From the NCBI GenBank assembly GCA_002633025.1, contig NMRB01000002.1, positions 77,081-141,080 on the forward strand: DNA of 64,000 bases. The letters run 5' to 3'. This document shows positions 24,998 through 37,771 of this stretch, piece after piece. A model generated the notes under the pieces. That model saw nothing but the letters and a program-made list of their open reading frames with translations. It was not told the origin of the DNA and did no database searches. Each line of letters begins with the position of its first letter. Position 1 is the first letter of the stretch. The DNA comes from Notospermus geniculatus (Eukaryota > Nemertea > Pilidiophora > Heteronemertea > Lineidae). The translations under genes were made by a program, and so were the position numbers.

Positions 24998-26389
24998 CAT
25001 TCCTTTCGATCTCATTCACAAAGATGGACAAGATACAGTGTCACATTGAATGTGACAACGGTGGGATGTCCTGCGCCCATCTATCTTAGTCGCAATGAAA
25101 ACAAGGACCATTCACTTTGAAAGTGTTCTCAGACACGGCCAGAATTCCACCTGTATAGAATCTTGGCTGTTTTCACACATCAGTGCGCTTCTTGCATGGT
25201 GAAAGTTGGTCTGTAGAAAAAATATTGGAAAGTTCATAAAGATGGCAGTGATAGTGATTTGTGAGAGGGAGAGAAGTGGCAAGATATCTTGAGGCAATAT
25301 ATTATATTAAGATCCGTATTATATCAATATCTGCAAAAGGGATTTCAAAGGCGTATTCTTCAGGTGAACTTCTTATCATATCAGGCAGTCTGGCGAAGCA
25401 TGAGACAAGCCATTCATAGGGTTGAGATGTGCACTGCAATTTTGGGGTCCATGGGTTCACCTTCCAGACATCATAGACATGAATTGAACACCAGGTAGGC
25501 CTATCGTGGATTTTCAGACTAAGATCCCATAAGGCCAAGCTATAATCACGATTCAGGCAGTAATTGTGGATCACCATACATGCACACCTGTACGAAGGCT
25601 TTGCCAATATCCCTCTAAGACATCTTCAAATGTGGCCAACCCTTCCCTCTACATTCATCACTTCTTGTATAGTATACTGTAAAGTATACCGGAATGATAA
25701 TAATTCATCTGGAATCTATAATATACCCCAATATCAAACATTGTCTAGTCAGTGGAGTGGAACTTAATGGCAAATAAGAGAAAGAAAAACAATATGGTGT
25801 GTACACTTGTTATTAGGAACTCTATTGCCTGAGGGTTTACCAAAGGAATAGTTCTGAGTTAGCAAAGCAGATAAGCAATGATTTGGGACTTTCCAGGCAA
25901 GTAGAATCATACCACTCTGACTGTTGTCCAATTCAATGTTGTTACAGCCACTTTTGGGTGACATATACTGAATTGCTGAGAAACAGTGAACATTGCCAAT
26001 AAGATGAAAGGTGGTTTGGCCAAAGATTGACACTGGCAACACAACACACTCAGCCTTTCGCAAGAACCATTCTGCAAGCCCCATCCTTTGCAAGCACCTT
26101 CATGTCAATGCCATCCTTTAGCATCACTGAAACCCTGTAGCCTATTTCAATCCTGTCTTGCTGCCCTTGTTAGCTGAAAAATTCCTACACAAGGTGAAAA
26201 CAAGACATGAAAGCAATAGGAAAGAATTCGGCTTCCAAATTCTCCTCAGTTTCTTTCAACAGCACTTGGCCTCGATGATACCTCAAGGAATTCGCATCCA
26301 ACAAGCTACACTTTAGCTCAATGATACCACCAAGGTTCCCAGAAATGGATGAACCCTGAGGTCTAAAACAAGTGTTCAAGCAACCCTCA
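24998..26389. repeat. Direct duplication, copy A (about 1.4 kb)
   Basis: Starts CATTCCTTTCGATCTCATTC and ends at the single N at 26390. Nearly identical to copy B, with scattered substitutions and short indels. Probable allelic haplotype rather than a real tandem repeat. Confidence 0.93.
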
Positions 26390-26390
26390 N
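26390..26390. other. Single N contig join
   Basis: Lies exactly at the junction between the two direct copies. Other single Ns occur at 36234, 38923, 47492, 51289 and 57026; those at 51289 and 57026 are also duplication junctions. Confidence 0.95.
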
Positions 26391-28008
26391 CATTCCTTTC
26401 GATCTCATTCACAAAGATGGACAAGATACAGTGTCACATTGAATGTGACAACGGTGGGATGTCCTGCGCCCATCTATCTTAGTCGCAATGAAAACAAGGA
26501 CCATTCACTTTGAAAGTGTTCTCAGACACGGCCAGAATTCCACCTGTATAGAATCTTGGCTGTTTTCACACATCACTGCGCTTCTTGCATGGTGAAAGTT
26601 GGTCTGTAGAAAAAATATTGGAAAGTTCATAAAGATGGCAGTGATAGTGATTTGTGAGAGGGAGAGAAGTGGCAAGATATCTTGAGGCAATATATTATAT
26701 TAAGATCCGTATTATATCAATATCTGCAAAAGGGATTTCAAAGGCGTATTCTTCAGGTGAACTTCTTATCATATCAGGCAGTCTGACGAAGCATGAGACA
26801 AGCCATTCATAGGGTTGAGATCTGCACTGAAATTTTGGGGTCCGTGGGTTCACCTTCCAAACATCATAGACATGAATTGAACACCAGGTATCGTGGATTT
26901 TCAGACTAAGATCCCATAAGGCCAAGCTATAATCAGGGATTCAGACAGTACCGGGTATATTGTGGATCACCATACATGCACACCTGTACGAAGGCTTTGC
27001 CAATATCCCTCTAAGACATCTTCAAATGTGGCCAACCCTTCCCTCTACATTCATCACTTCTTGTATAGTATACTGTAAAGTATACCGTCAAAGAAAGAAA
27101 TAGCACTAAAATTGACACACAACGTGATAATATACAGGAAGTCAACTTCCAGATTTTGCAAATTTTCGACCCCAACCGGGGTCTTCTTCAGGCTGGCACT
27201 TAACAGTACAAGACTCTAGAATAGACTTGAATAGTCTATTCTAGAGTCTTGTACTGTTAAGTGCCAGCCTGAAGAAGACCCCGGTAAAGTATACCGGATG
27301 ATAATAATTCATCTGGAATCTATAATATACCCCAATATCAAACATTGTCTAGTCAGTGGAGTGGAACTTATGGCAAATAAGAGAAAGAAAAACAATATGG
27401 TGTGTACACTTGTTATTAGGAACTCTATTGCCTGAGGGTTTACCAAAGGAATAGTTCTGAGTTAGCAAAGCAGATAAGCAATGATTTGGGGACTTTCCAG
27501 GCGAGTAGAATCATACCACTCTGACTGTTGTCCAATTCAATGTTGTTACAGCCACTGTTGGGTGACATATATTGAATTGCTGACAAACAGTGAACATTGC
27601 CAATAAGATGGAAGGAGGTTTGGCCAAAGATTGACACTGGCAACACAACACACTCAGCTCTTTGCAAGAAAATCATTCTGCAAGCCCCATCCTTTCCAAG
27701 CACCTTCATGACCAATGCCATCCTTTTAGCATCACTGAAACCCTGTAGCCTATTTCAATCCTGTCTTGCTGCCCTTGTTGGACACCACTTAGCTGAAAAA
27801 TTCCTACACAAGGTGAAAACAAGACATGAAAGCAATAGGAAAGAATTCGGCTTCCAAATTCTCCTCAGTTTCTTTCAACAGCACTTGGCCTCAATGATAC
27901 CTCAAGGAATTCACATCCAACAAGCTACACTTTAGCTCTATGATACCACCAAGGTTCCCAGAAATGGATGAACCCTGAGGTCTAAAACAAGTGTTCAAGC
28001 AACCCTCA
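26391..28008. repeat. Direct duplication, copy B (about 1.6 kb, with insertion)
   Basis: Same block as copy A, starting CATTCCTTTCGATCTCATTC and ending CAAGCAACCCTCA. It is longer mainly because of the 196-bp insertion at 27088 plus its 13-bp target duplication. Confidence 0.93.
27088..27283. mobile_element. Foldback insertion with 13-bp target duplication, possibly Penelope-like
   Basis: Present only in copy B. Flanked by GTAAAGTATACCG at 27075-27087 and 27284-27296; copy A has this 13-mer once (25679-25691), as an empty site. The right half is a near-perfect hairpin with arms of about 50 nt and a 5-nt loop. The - strand phrase GCCTGAAGAAGACCCCGG and the GGGGTCGAAAA next to it resemble terminal regions of Penelope-like retroelements; that family call is from memory and tentative. 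Confidence 0.75.
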
Positions 28009-29605
28009 ACGGTCATTGACTGACCACTTTGGATGCAATTCATAAGACCACTTCAACTGTTGGCTTCAGGCCTTAGATCATGTTCTTGCAAGGTTTACTC
28101 TTCAGGTATAGCTATTTCTGACCATGGCATTGTCATTGGGAGGACAGCAGAGCTTCACATGTTCCAAGGATTCTTCCGACCCTTCTTCCGACCCTTAGGT
28201 GTTTCAACTTTTGCATTGATGAAACAAAGACCTGGAAATAGCCAAGTCTCTACTCGAGTCCCAATTCTAAAGATTGCTATGGAGCACACAATGCATGGCG
28301 GCCTTCCTTCCGACAACGATGTCTTCAATTCAGTGTGCCATTGCACTTTTAACAAAGGAAATGGGAGGTACCAAGTTCTAAGACGACCAATTCCAGGACG
28401 GCTGTGACCAATTAGTCCAGTCCTGTCAACCAATGGGAGGCGGTCATTCACTTCAATGACACATGCACATGGAGGTCTGAACAACATTGAAATGAAGAAA
28501 TAAATTGGTTGTGGTAATCTATAAGAAGAGAAGATTAGGCTAATCTGTTTGCCAGAAAGCCTCTTTATTTAGAAGCAGCAAAGCTTCCAATGTCTATGGG
28601 CTCAGAATAAGCTCCATTGGACACACAGCATGAGGGCCACTGGGGGTTTGATGAACTCTGTCCCATGGCAGGGAACCATCGCAAGATCTTGTCAAAGAGT
28701 GGCTGGACATTCTTTTCTTATTTATTGTCCATTCACACGTAGATGAGCACCAAATGAGAACATGGATGACTGCCCACAAAGCCTTTAAACTGTTTAACTG
28801 TTGTGTTTTGATTGGAGCTTGTTAAGGAAGACTTCAAAAGCCTTTCCAAATGGCCAGGACCTGTTTTAGAAATCTTGTCCACCACTTCACACTTTGGGTA
28901 AATAGTTAACTGCTTGAATGAGAATGGGCGAGTGGATTTGGTGGCCAATGAAGTGTCAGCACAGCACTCATCCTAAAATACCTATCTTTGACATGTTTAC
29001 TTACCCCCTCCCCAAGAATACTCATTTCGAGAAGCAGGGCCAAATCTACCTGTGTTCATTGAGAATTCTCCACTTTATGAGCAGAAGAAAGATGGCCCTA
29101 AAGGATACCAGTACACATCACTGTAGTGTTGCACAGCAACAACGCCAGGCTCCAATGTAGAAGGGTGCTTTTTGTGACTTTTCCCAAAGGTCATTTTTAG
29201 CTTTATCCACCAGATGTCCTTCCTTCCACACCAACATCAATCACACGGCAAAATTTAATAGCATTTCAATTTCCCGTGGACCCTGACAATGTATTTGCCA
29301 TGGTAACAGGAAAGCGTGCGGGCCACGAAGGTTGGGTTGATGAGAGAGTGGCATAGTTCAGTGGATGCAATGAAAGTGGGAATTGCATGCGTGTGTAATT
29401 TGGAAATGATTGAATGAACAGGAGCTGGTAGTGTGATGTGTGGAACAGCTTTGACAAGAAACAAAAGACATCCCTTCACTGCTATGGAGAATACTGGACT
29501 TCTTCACACTCTATTTGCTTTCTGATGTAACACTGAGATCTCCACACCCCCATATAAGGCAAATTGGTAATTCTCCTGACCGTCATACCAGAAGTCTAGC
29601 ATATA

Positions 29606-29801
29606 TGTGACCCGTGCCAGCAAAATGAGTCGGAATGCGAGGAGAAGACGACCCAAAGTGCACCAACTATTGTTGATTTCAGTATTGTCTGGCCATTGTG
29701 AAATTTGATTATGTCAATTTCTATAGTTGTTCTCTGGTGTCATCTTGAGTCTTCTTTCCGGCACATTCCGACTCATTTTCATTTTGCTGGCACGGGTCAC
29801 A
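29606..29801. mobile_element. TA-flanked MITE, 196 bp
   Basis: Inverted ends TGTGACCCGTGCCAGCAAAA and its reverse complement, with a further inner inverted pair around GTCGGAATG. TA lies immediately outside both ends, as for Tc1/mariner-type targets. No coding capacity. Confidence 0.82.
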
Positions 29802-30575
29802 TATTTTCAGTAAAATGCATCCCAGTGCCTCATAGGGAACATAGCAAGACGAATCAGCTGGGAAGTGGTTAAGTATTCAACATAGGGATTTTACATCCCC
29901 CACTCTACGTGTATGCACATCCACTAAGTGTACACGACACATATGCCAAAACATCCTGCGTATCGACTGAACATCAAATGAATGATCCCCTTGCATGAAG
30001 CATCATTGAAGAAACAAGCACGCCAACTCGTCACGAAAAATCAATGGCAGGCTGATTTAGGGTCACTACCGGTAGTCTCCGTCAATTATTTACAGTAAAT
30101 CAATAACACAACGCTTCTTTCCATGTATCCCACCAAACGACATCAACTGACACGTCTGTCACTCGCGTCACGGGAAACAAGCCGATTGAGCCCAATACAC
30201 CGCATGCATCTCAACTCGTACAAACGGCTTAGTGAGATTTTACACCGATGGTGAATCGCTAGTCTTGTCGCGATCACCCCGGCATAATCAGCGACATGTC
30301 GGATGTCTCAGTCTTGGCGCATGGTGCTGCTTCTTCCTGATATGGTCAGCATGGAAAAAATGGACAACGCATGACACTCTGTGGGGATGGCAAAAAGTCA
30401 GGATGAGCATGTCGTGTGGAATGGAGTTACATCAACTTTCATTATCAAGGGTGTATTTTGTGATGCAGATCTCAGGGAAACTGATTTCACTTATTACCAT
30501 TAGGTTCCCAAATGTCCCTATTCCAAGACATACATCACAAAGTTACACGTCATGTGGATAAAAAATTTTACTTAC

Positions 30576-30586
30576 ATGTCTGTCAT
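30576..30586 (-). CDS. gro/TLE: Putative 11-nt Groucho/TLE microexon (exon 8)
   Basis: The - strand reads CAACAG|ATGACAGACAT|GTAAGT, preceded by a TTCTTTTTTCTCTTTCC tract. Joined to exon 7 (phase 1) it gives KDEK-DDRH and returns the frame to phase 0, which is what exon 9 requires. Vertebrate TLEs have a similar charged KDDKKHHD stretch here. Without it exons 7 and 9 are out of frame. It is still possible that a different exon does this job. Confidence 0.55.
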
Positions 30587-33485
30587 CTGTTGTCGCCATG
30601 GAAAGAGAAAAAAGAACAACGGTGAACAATTACTACAGGTACTATTTATCACAGACAACAGAACGGTATGGTTGCCGGTACACCACAAGTTGGAAATGAC
30701 TTTCAAAAACGTTTTCAGTTGAAGCTCAATGTGCGAAGTGATATAGGCGAAAGTGCCACATTAATGGATCAGCAGACACAACATGTTGTTCGGGACCAAT
30801 ATTGTCAGATCAGGGAAGCAGTCGGCAAACACTGTATGGGTAAATGTCAAATTTACACGACAGGTATAGGGACTGCGCCATTTATCTGGCATCCATTGTG
30901 ACCGACATTCCTCATCAGATGACTTGGGCAACAAAATGAGAGATGCAATGTTGACACAAGTTGGGACCACGCTTTCTAAATGCTGCCGTTTTTTAATGAC
31001 ATATTTTGATACACAGAAAGTGTATAAAACGTGGCATCGGCAGTCATACCAACGGTAACTTGCCACAGTCGTATCATTTTGTGACAAGTCTAGTCACACA
31101 TTTAAGCACATAACAGAGGGCTTCCAATATTGTGCTTCCGTCTGCAGAAGACTTGAAAGCAACTCATTTGATTGAGCTGAGCCGAATCTTGGTCTAAAAA
31201 TCATTCAGTGCATTACAGCCAATAATAAGATCGAATTCTTGGTACAACCAATATTTGATCAATCTGTTGCAAATATTACTCAGCTCCACCCACTGAGATA
31301 AATGAAACCAGATCCACTGATGCCCACTCGTTGTTAATCAACACCGCTGCCTGAAACAGCCTGTATTTGATTAGGTAGAAATCCTTCATGGAAACAAAGG
31401 CTATAATGAACTCGATCAAATGTGATCACGCCACCCATGACAATATGTCCACGCCAATATCAACACACATGACAACAGAATCAGAATGTCATTACAGTAA
31501 AATACATCGTCATGTCTGCAGGCGAAGTTCAAGGGAAAATTTCCACCAGCGAGTTTTGACGAAGGCTCCAGTTTTGGAGAATCGTTCCAACGATGTCGAC
31601 ATAAAACTGTTATTTTCAGACATAAAAAAGATGATGATTTATGATGCAAATTACCATTTGTTTTGCATCAGAAGCAGTTATTGAACAGCCAAAGAAGTCC
31701 ATTTTCAATATGTTCAAATTGTAAACATTCTTGGTTCAAAACTCTGGTGTACGTAAATTGTTAGCTTCCACAAGCCCAATACAGTACAAGATGCATACAC
31801 CAGCATAATAGCCCAAAAGATAACCTCGGCCACATCATCAGCAGCAAATCAAGCAGAATCCATTGCCAAGGATGACTCACAACAACGAGCAGCGGATCAC
31901 ATCGCTGTGTAATTGAAATACATGCGCGGACGTAATGAAGGGAAATGAAAATTGTCTCCGCAGATGCAGCCATAAATTTACGTATTCAACAAAGTCCCCT
32001 CCAGGAAGCTGTCACAGTCCATACAAGCCATGAATAGTGATTTATGACACAGGGACATTTTATCCACGCCTCTGGAGGGTTTCTTTGCAATTTCTTGATT
32101 ATTGAGAAACCGTCTCCACGGTTCCTGGAGCAGCAGCCATTGTTGCCAAGGAAAATTTGTTTGCTTTGTGTTCGAATACTTGTGTTTTGAATCAAAATAG
32201 CAAATGAGGTTAACACTACACTGATATTTGTTTGAATGTCCTTGTTCCTCAAAATGACATCGCCGTTGTTTTTTTACAGTCAGTTTTACTCAAAGAGAGG
32301 TCAATGCACTAACATTTATGAGTGTCCCTTTTCCTCAAAATAAGGTCACTAACATTTGTGAGTGTCCGTTTTCCTCAAAAGGATGTCACAGGTTTTACTT
32401 AAAATGAGGTCACTGTCATTTGAAGCATCTGTTTTCCTCAAAATGAGGTCACTCACATTTGTGAGTGTCCGTTTTCTTCAAAATGAGGTCACTAACATTT
32501 TGTGAGTGTCTGTTTTCCTCAAAATGGGGTCACTAACATTTGTGAGTGTCCATTTTACTCAAAATGATGTCATTGTCACTTGAAGGAACATCCGTTTTTC
32601 TCAAAATGAGGTCACTCACATTTGAGATAGTGTCAGTGTCCGTTTTCCTCATAGTTGAGTAGGAACATCCCCCTTGCATGATCTGATGGCTGCATGCCTC
32701 CAAGATTACAATCATCTCTGCAACATGATTATCCTTGCACTTGAATCAAAGAGGACAAGTGCTTCATAGGACTAATTCAAGAGAGCTTGCTGAGGGGCTT
32801 TCGTTGTAAAAAAGCACCATCGAGGACTCAATTCTAACTGCATCATCTGAACTGCTTACTGAAACTGAAGCTGAAAGCTGAAAAACAGCTTCTGCACGAT
32901 AATGCATTTTGATCTGATACACCATCTCTCTGGATGACACAATACTTCCAGAATCCACCATGTCATTTCTTCAACTAATCGTCTGAGACCCTTGTACATG
33001 AGGAGAAATCCCAAACAGAAAATAGCGTCTGCTCTTATCGTGTTCCAGATGAGTAAAATCAGCCACTTGTGAGCACTCTGCCATCTTGAATAGGTTTTGT
33101 AATCCGCGGGCAGCATACATGCACAGAAGATTATCAATCTGCGCTTGGAGCGCTAAGAGCATTTGACGCACCCACCCCTGCTTTGTGGAGAGCACTACCC
33201 AAGAAAATCTGGCTTCAAGAGTGCGGCTTAATTAGCTGACAAGAAGCCATAGCGCGGGGATGTGAGGCTGGGCAAGGAAGACTTATTATTCCCCCGTTAG
33301 ATAGGTGGTGATCATCATTGGAGATACGGAGAGCAGGATACATTGGAGATGGTGTGAGATCAGATTGACAGCACCAGGATTGACTGTCTACATAAGATGC
33401 AGGGCTCAATACATGTTTCATGACCCTCTTTCAACTACATGTAGTATGGGGAATAATGAAGTATCTTCTATTAAGTTATACAAAC
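30587..33485 (-). other. Groucho intron 7 (2.9 kb)
   Basis: No exon recognised apart from those at its ends. Contains the 40-bp minisatellite at 32240-32660; otherwise nothing identified. Confidence 0.6.
32240..32660. repeat. About 40-bp minisatellite
   Basis: Imperfect tandem copies of TCAAAATGAGGTCACTAACA followed by TTTGTGAGTGTCCGTTTTCC. Roughly nine to ten units with length changes. Intronic. Confidence 0.9.
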
Positions 33486-33660
33486 CTTTTTCATCTTTCA
33501 CACCGGATGAATGTGAGTGTGAGGACAGTGAATTTGACAAGGCCAACAGACCAGCAGCTGAACTTGATGGAGGCATTGGTGGTTGGAGTCCGGCTGGATG
33601 AGGTGTCATCGGGATGGGCGGGGCGTGGGCGTGCGGCAAATGCTGGGCTTGCATCTGTTG
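33486..33660 (-). CDS. gro/TLE: Groucho/TLE exon 7 (end of Q, GP domain)
   Basis: 175 nt, phase 0 start, phase 1 end. Reads [20 protein letters not shown], then [20 protein letters not shown] and [22 protein letters not shown]-x-H-x-H-x-PP-x-P-x-TPHP-x-GLQPP and GLLALS are shared with vertebrate TLEs; this glycine/proline region contacts histone deacetylase. Acceptor TATTCCAG; donor AAAAG|GTTTGT is weak and followed by the microexon. Confidence 0.95.
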
Positions 33661-36214
33661 CTGGAATATAAATAAGATACATCAGATTGAGAAAGATGAT
33701 GGGAAAGAAACATGGTGCGTGGTGAACGACAGAAAAATGAATCATGAAGGAAAAACACAAACCAACATGTATGATAGCACAATGCCTTCGTTCTTCCAGG
33801 TTATTCAGTGTACTGGACAAAGCCTAGCAAGAACTAGTTAAGCAGAAAGCCTCAGACACATACTTTCCACCGACTGATGATACAAAGCCAGCAAGCCAGC
33901 GATAGGGCTGTTTACCTTCACAGCAAAGAAACCTCATTATGGTGAATGCACTGAATATCTATCATGTTGGAATAATTTGCAGCATCTTTGTACACATTCC
34001 TGGAGTCGGTGATAACATCATACTCAGGAGGCAATGCCAGACATACAGAAGCGTGGATAGAACTACAATTGTGACATGCTTAGCATTATACTACATGTAT
34101 TTTCAATATATGGGTGTTCAATGGATTTTACTTAGGTATCTGTCTGATCTCTGAGATTCTGCCGGTAAAAAAGTTACCCTGAGAATACTTTGCAAAGGAT
34201 GCTTTCAAGAAACACGCTATTGATAGTTGGATTATGGAGGAAAATACCAACGACTACAGCTTCCCCCATGAGGCAAGAAGGAGAAAATGCCAATGAATCA
34301 TTTCCATCAAAAGGCAAAGGAAAACCTACCAGTACCAGGCTGGAAAATGGCACAATTCATCGTTTCGACAGCTCCCTGCCATCTTGAATTGCTATGGCAC
34401 TTATCTGATATGTCAGTGGTCAGTGATGTGATTGGTGGCAAGATCCGAATCTGGCTACCAGATAAGTGGGCTAGTATGGAATCTTCCTACATCCAAGATG
34501 GCAGAGGCTTGTCAAAAACGATGAACAGAGATTTGTCATTGAGGGTCACATCCATACTCAACTTGGAAGAGAGACAACCTGACCTGGATACCAATGGCGC
34601 CTAACCTTCCCATGACCAACATACCCCCAACTAGAGGGCAATTAGTCCAGTCCTGGACTGATGAATAAAGAGGTTCTGACAGGTGATACAGGGTGCCCTG
34701 TGTCACACAGAACAATATTCCACAGGCCCCTGGGTTTATTTAAACTGGCATGGCTCACCCAATCATGTTTACCATGCATTTCAATTACATGAGACAATGT
34801 CCTATCTAAATATTGACTCGGTGTATATTAGCTGGATCATAAATGGAGCTGAATGGAAATCTATAACCTAACAATAACACCTGTGTAGTTTCACTTTTAC
34901 AATACAGACATTTATGAATATTTGATTCGTAAATACAATAAATATGTCCCAACATTGAAACTGTAACCTGGGACCCACTATGGCATCAATATTTTAACCC
35001 ATTACCATGTGCCATACTGGAAGTGCAAATATTTCAACTCAGATGAATGCAGCGAAATATTTTAACGTGGCATGAATTACTAGTCAGTAGTAGGCAGGCC
35101 ATTTCCACAGTACGAAGAGATCAATTGAAAATGGCTTGTCTGTGATGTGCCTGCCATCACACTGGTAGGCTTGTCTGTGAGACCTTGGTGAAGTCATCTC
35201 CACTCCTGAAGCTCGCAGCACACAAATTCATGTTTGTAATGGAAATCGTGTTGTGAGCGATGTCACGGACAAACTCACTGACAGGTTTTCGCTCGCAGAG
35301 ATTATCTCACTCAGATTTCTGTATGGGTACTACATGTACCAGCTTTTATGGTGGCGCCACTGCATTTTCTGGTAGCAGACCAAATTTTAATGTCATAACA
35401 AGATGTGGCAGTCAACAGATGTTTTAGTTCCACTGATCAGCACGCATAAGAACAGAATAAACAGGGGATGGTATCAACAGTCTCTAAACAAACCATCAGG
35501 AAAAGGACGACATGCCATCGAGCAAATACAGAGACAATTTAAAATGGAATATTCCGCACGAGTAAATAACAGCCATCAAAGGATGAGTCAATAACATCAT
35601 TTCAAACAAGAGAGCCTCATCCAGATATTGACTCCCCACAACATTATCAATTCCGCTGTAAAACTGTTTGATTGTTTTTCATTTGGGTCGATGCCTAAGC
35701 AAACTGCACCAGCAAACCAACAAGCCCATTGTAAACCCACATTTCCTAACCAAGCAAACTTATCTACATTGTTTACTCGAAGATAGCGCATTTTTCATTG
35801 TCTATTCTTATGTAAACACACAAAGTATTACATACACCCCCATTATCATCGCATCAGAATACTGTCACTAAGTCTCCTTTTTCTTTAGTATCAGTGTTAA
35901 ACCATATAAGATAGGAAATAAGGCTGAAAAGTAATACAGGAGTCCTGCACCACAGCTCCAAACCACAGTCAATTCATGCATACAAATCGACAGGCAATGC
36001 TGTGTATAGAATGACTGCATAATCCAATCCGATCCGAGATGCTCAGCAATCACACAATTGCGAAATAATTGTGTGGGGACATGGCCCAGAATGGTGTAGT
36101 AGCAACATCCTTGCTAGTAACCTTGAGGTTGTGAGTCCAATTTCAGGGTCAATAATATCTTTATCATGTGATGGGAAGGGTGCACCTGAGAGCCCTAGCA
36201 ATGTGAAACCACAC

Positions 36215-36233
36215 GGGGGGGGGGGGGGGGGGG
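36215..36233. repeat. Poly-G run of 19 next to a single N
   Basis: Nineteen consecutive G on the + strand followed by N at 36234. The N probably marks where sequencing through the homopolymer failed. Confidence 0.95.
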
Positions 36234-36310
36234 NGAGCATCCGTCCTTCCTGCCACTTGATAATTGGATAGAAGCGGGGAGGGGGGCATTAGCTATCCAC
36301 TTTCCCGCTA

Positions 36311-36588
36311 CAGTACGTTGCACAACTGACCTACCTTTATCCGTGCACGTCACATGGAAGGTACGCTTTAGTTCATTGCGTATAGTACGGTTATGTCACG
36401 CGTCTCTTCTGCATGACATCCACGCACCACGGGCGAATGACGTTATGTCTTCACTGCGTGCCTTCCATGGCAGCGCACGACATCCGCGGAAGATATGAGG
36501 ACGGTACGCGCATGACGCTACATGTGGTATGCGGATGGTACGCGATGTGTGGAAGGTAGGTCAATTGTGCAACGACGTACCGGTACTG
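36311..36588. mobile_element. TA-flanked MITE, 278 bp
   Basis: Inverted ends CAGTACGTTGCACAACTGAC and the reverse complement of ACGACGTACCGGTACTG, differing by a small indel. TA at 36309-36310 and 36589-36590. The interior is also partly palindromic and CpG-rich compared with its surroundings. No coding capacity. Confidence 0.82.
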
Positions 36589-37165
36589 TATAATTATGGC
36601 CCAAAACAGATGAGAAAGTTGCTCATTTCACACATCACCATTTCGATTTCCTATCACTGACTTATCACCTCTGTTGCTATGGCAATGTTGAGGATAATAA
36701 ATTTCAATACAATTTGGTTAAACGTGTGTGGTAATAACCCATAATGGTCCATCCAGTCTCTTGGGACGTATTCAAACACACCATAAAACAGCAATCACCC
36801 ACATGAACGTGCAGGCAGAGGGAACTTCAAGACCAAGATGCTGAGAGTAAGACTGTCTACTGTAACAGCCTTGGTACGATGGATACCTTCCACAAAAGAT
36901 ACCTTAATCAATTCTTCAACAGAGACTTAGGACCAGTAGGCCTCATCCTGACAAACAGTCTTTCAACAGTTATACAACGAAACACTGACCTGAAAACGCT
37001 TCACAGAGCCCTTTGATTATAACTCAAAGCAACATTACTTAAATGACTGTTTCTACTGTTATCTCACAATGTACACTATCTAAAACTATTTCTAATAAAT
37101 CAAAAAGAGTGGTTCTAAATCACATCAGAAATACAATGTGGAATGATCCCGACCACCAAAGCAAT

Positions 37166-37771
37166 CTACTTCATTACAGTAAGTACTGCAGGGGGATGAA
37201 GGCATATCGCCAGAACTCTTTCCAATGTCATTTTTGCTGAAAATGCCCTCCATAAGTTTTTGTTATCAATAAGAATTACACTGGAGGTCCCCTTGATCGG
37301 TATCAGTGGCAGCATGCAAACTTCTACCGCCCTTTTTAACCCCACCAAGTTCCCACTGAGGCCAGATGAAGACGTTCCAGCTTTGAGAACCCCACCACTC
37401 CCAACATCACAAGCGGTTTTGATAGAGGAGGAAGCTACACAGCACTGGGAGCCACAAACTGGAGAAGGTTTCATACCAAAAAGGTCAAAGAGTTCATTTA
37501 CACGCATGGCAAACGATGCTTCAGGTGCAAGAGGGGCACATTCGAACTGGCAACGTGATCTGATTGTCGATACAGAGCCAATGACACTGAGAACACCTGC
37601 GCCAGAAGTCGAGCTGACATCTATCAGGTCCTTTTTGCACCCCACACACCCATGTAACCTGTGAATGAGCCATACACCACAACATGTGTGTTGGACATCA
37701 TGACTTGCATGACGTCGGCTTCGACTTCCTCTAGGGTCACAATGAGTGGGTGGTGCCAAGGGCTTTGATCA
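37166..37771. other. Region open on both strands, unassigned
   Basis: A - strand frame of about 200 codons and an overlapping + strand frame of about 154 codons (37200-37664). I recognise neither product. GC content is raised, which lowers stop density. Could be a decayed transposon coding region or chance. Confidence 0.3.

Larger units (their letters stand above)
15194..30575 (-). other. Groucho intron(s) between exons 8 and 9 (15.4 kb)
   Basis: Contains the 250-N gap, a PIF/Harbinger-like element (22735), the 1.4-kb single-N duplication (24998-28008) and a TA-flanked MITE (29606). At least one further coding exon is expected in this stretch. A region open on both strands lies at 20525-21211, and a YY1-like AAGATGGCCGC at 16866. 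The rest shows nothing I can name. Confidence 0.6.

Noticed and set aside
30574-30598. Alternative start exon MATTDDRH on the - strand
   Set aside because: The ATG does overlap the microexon region, but the acceptor reading that restores phase explains the site better; no promoter evidence.
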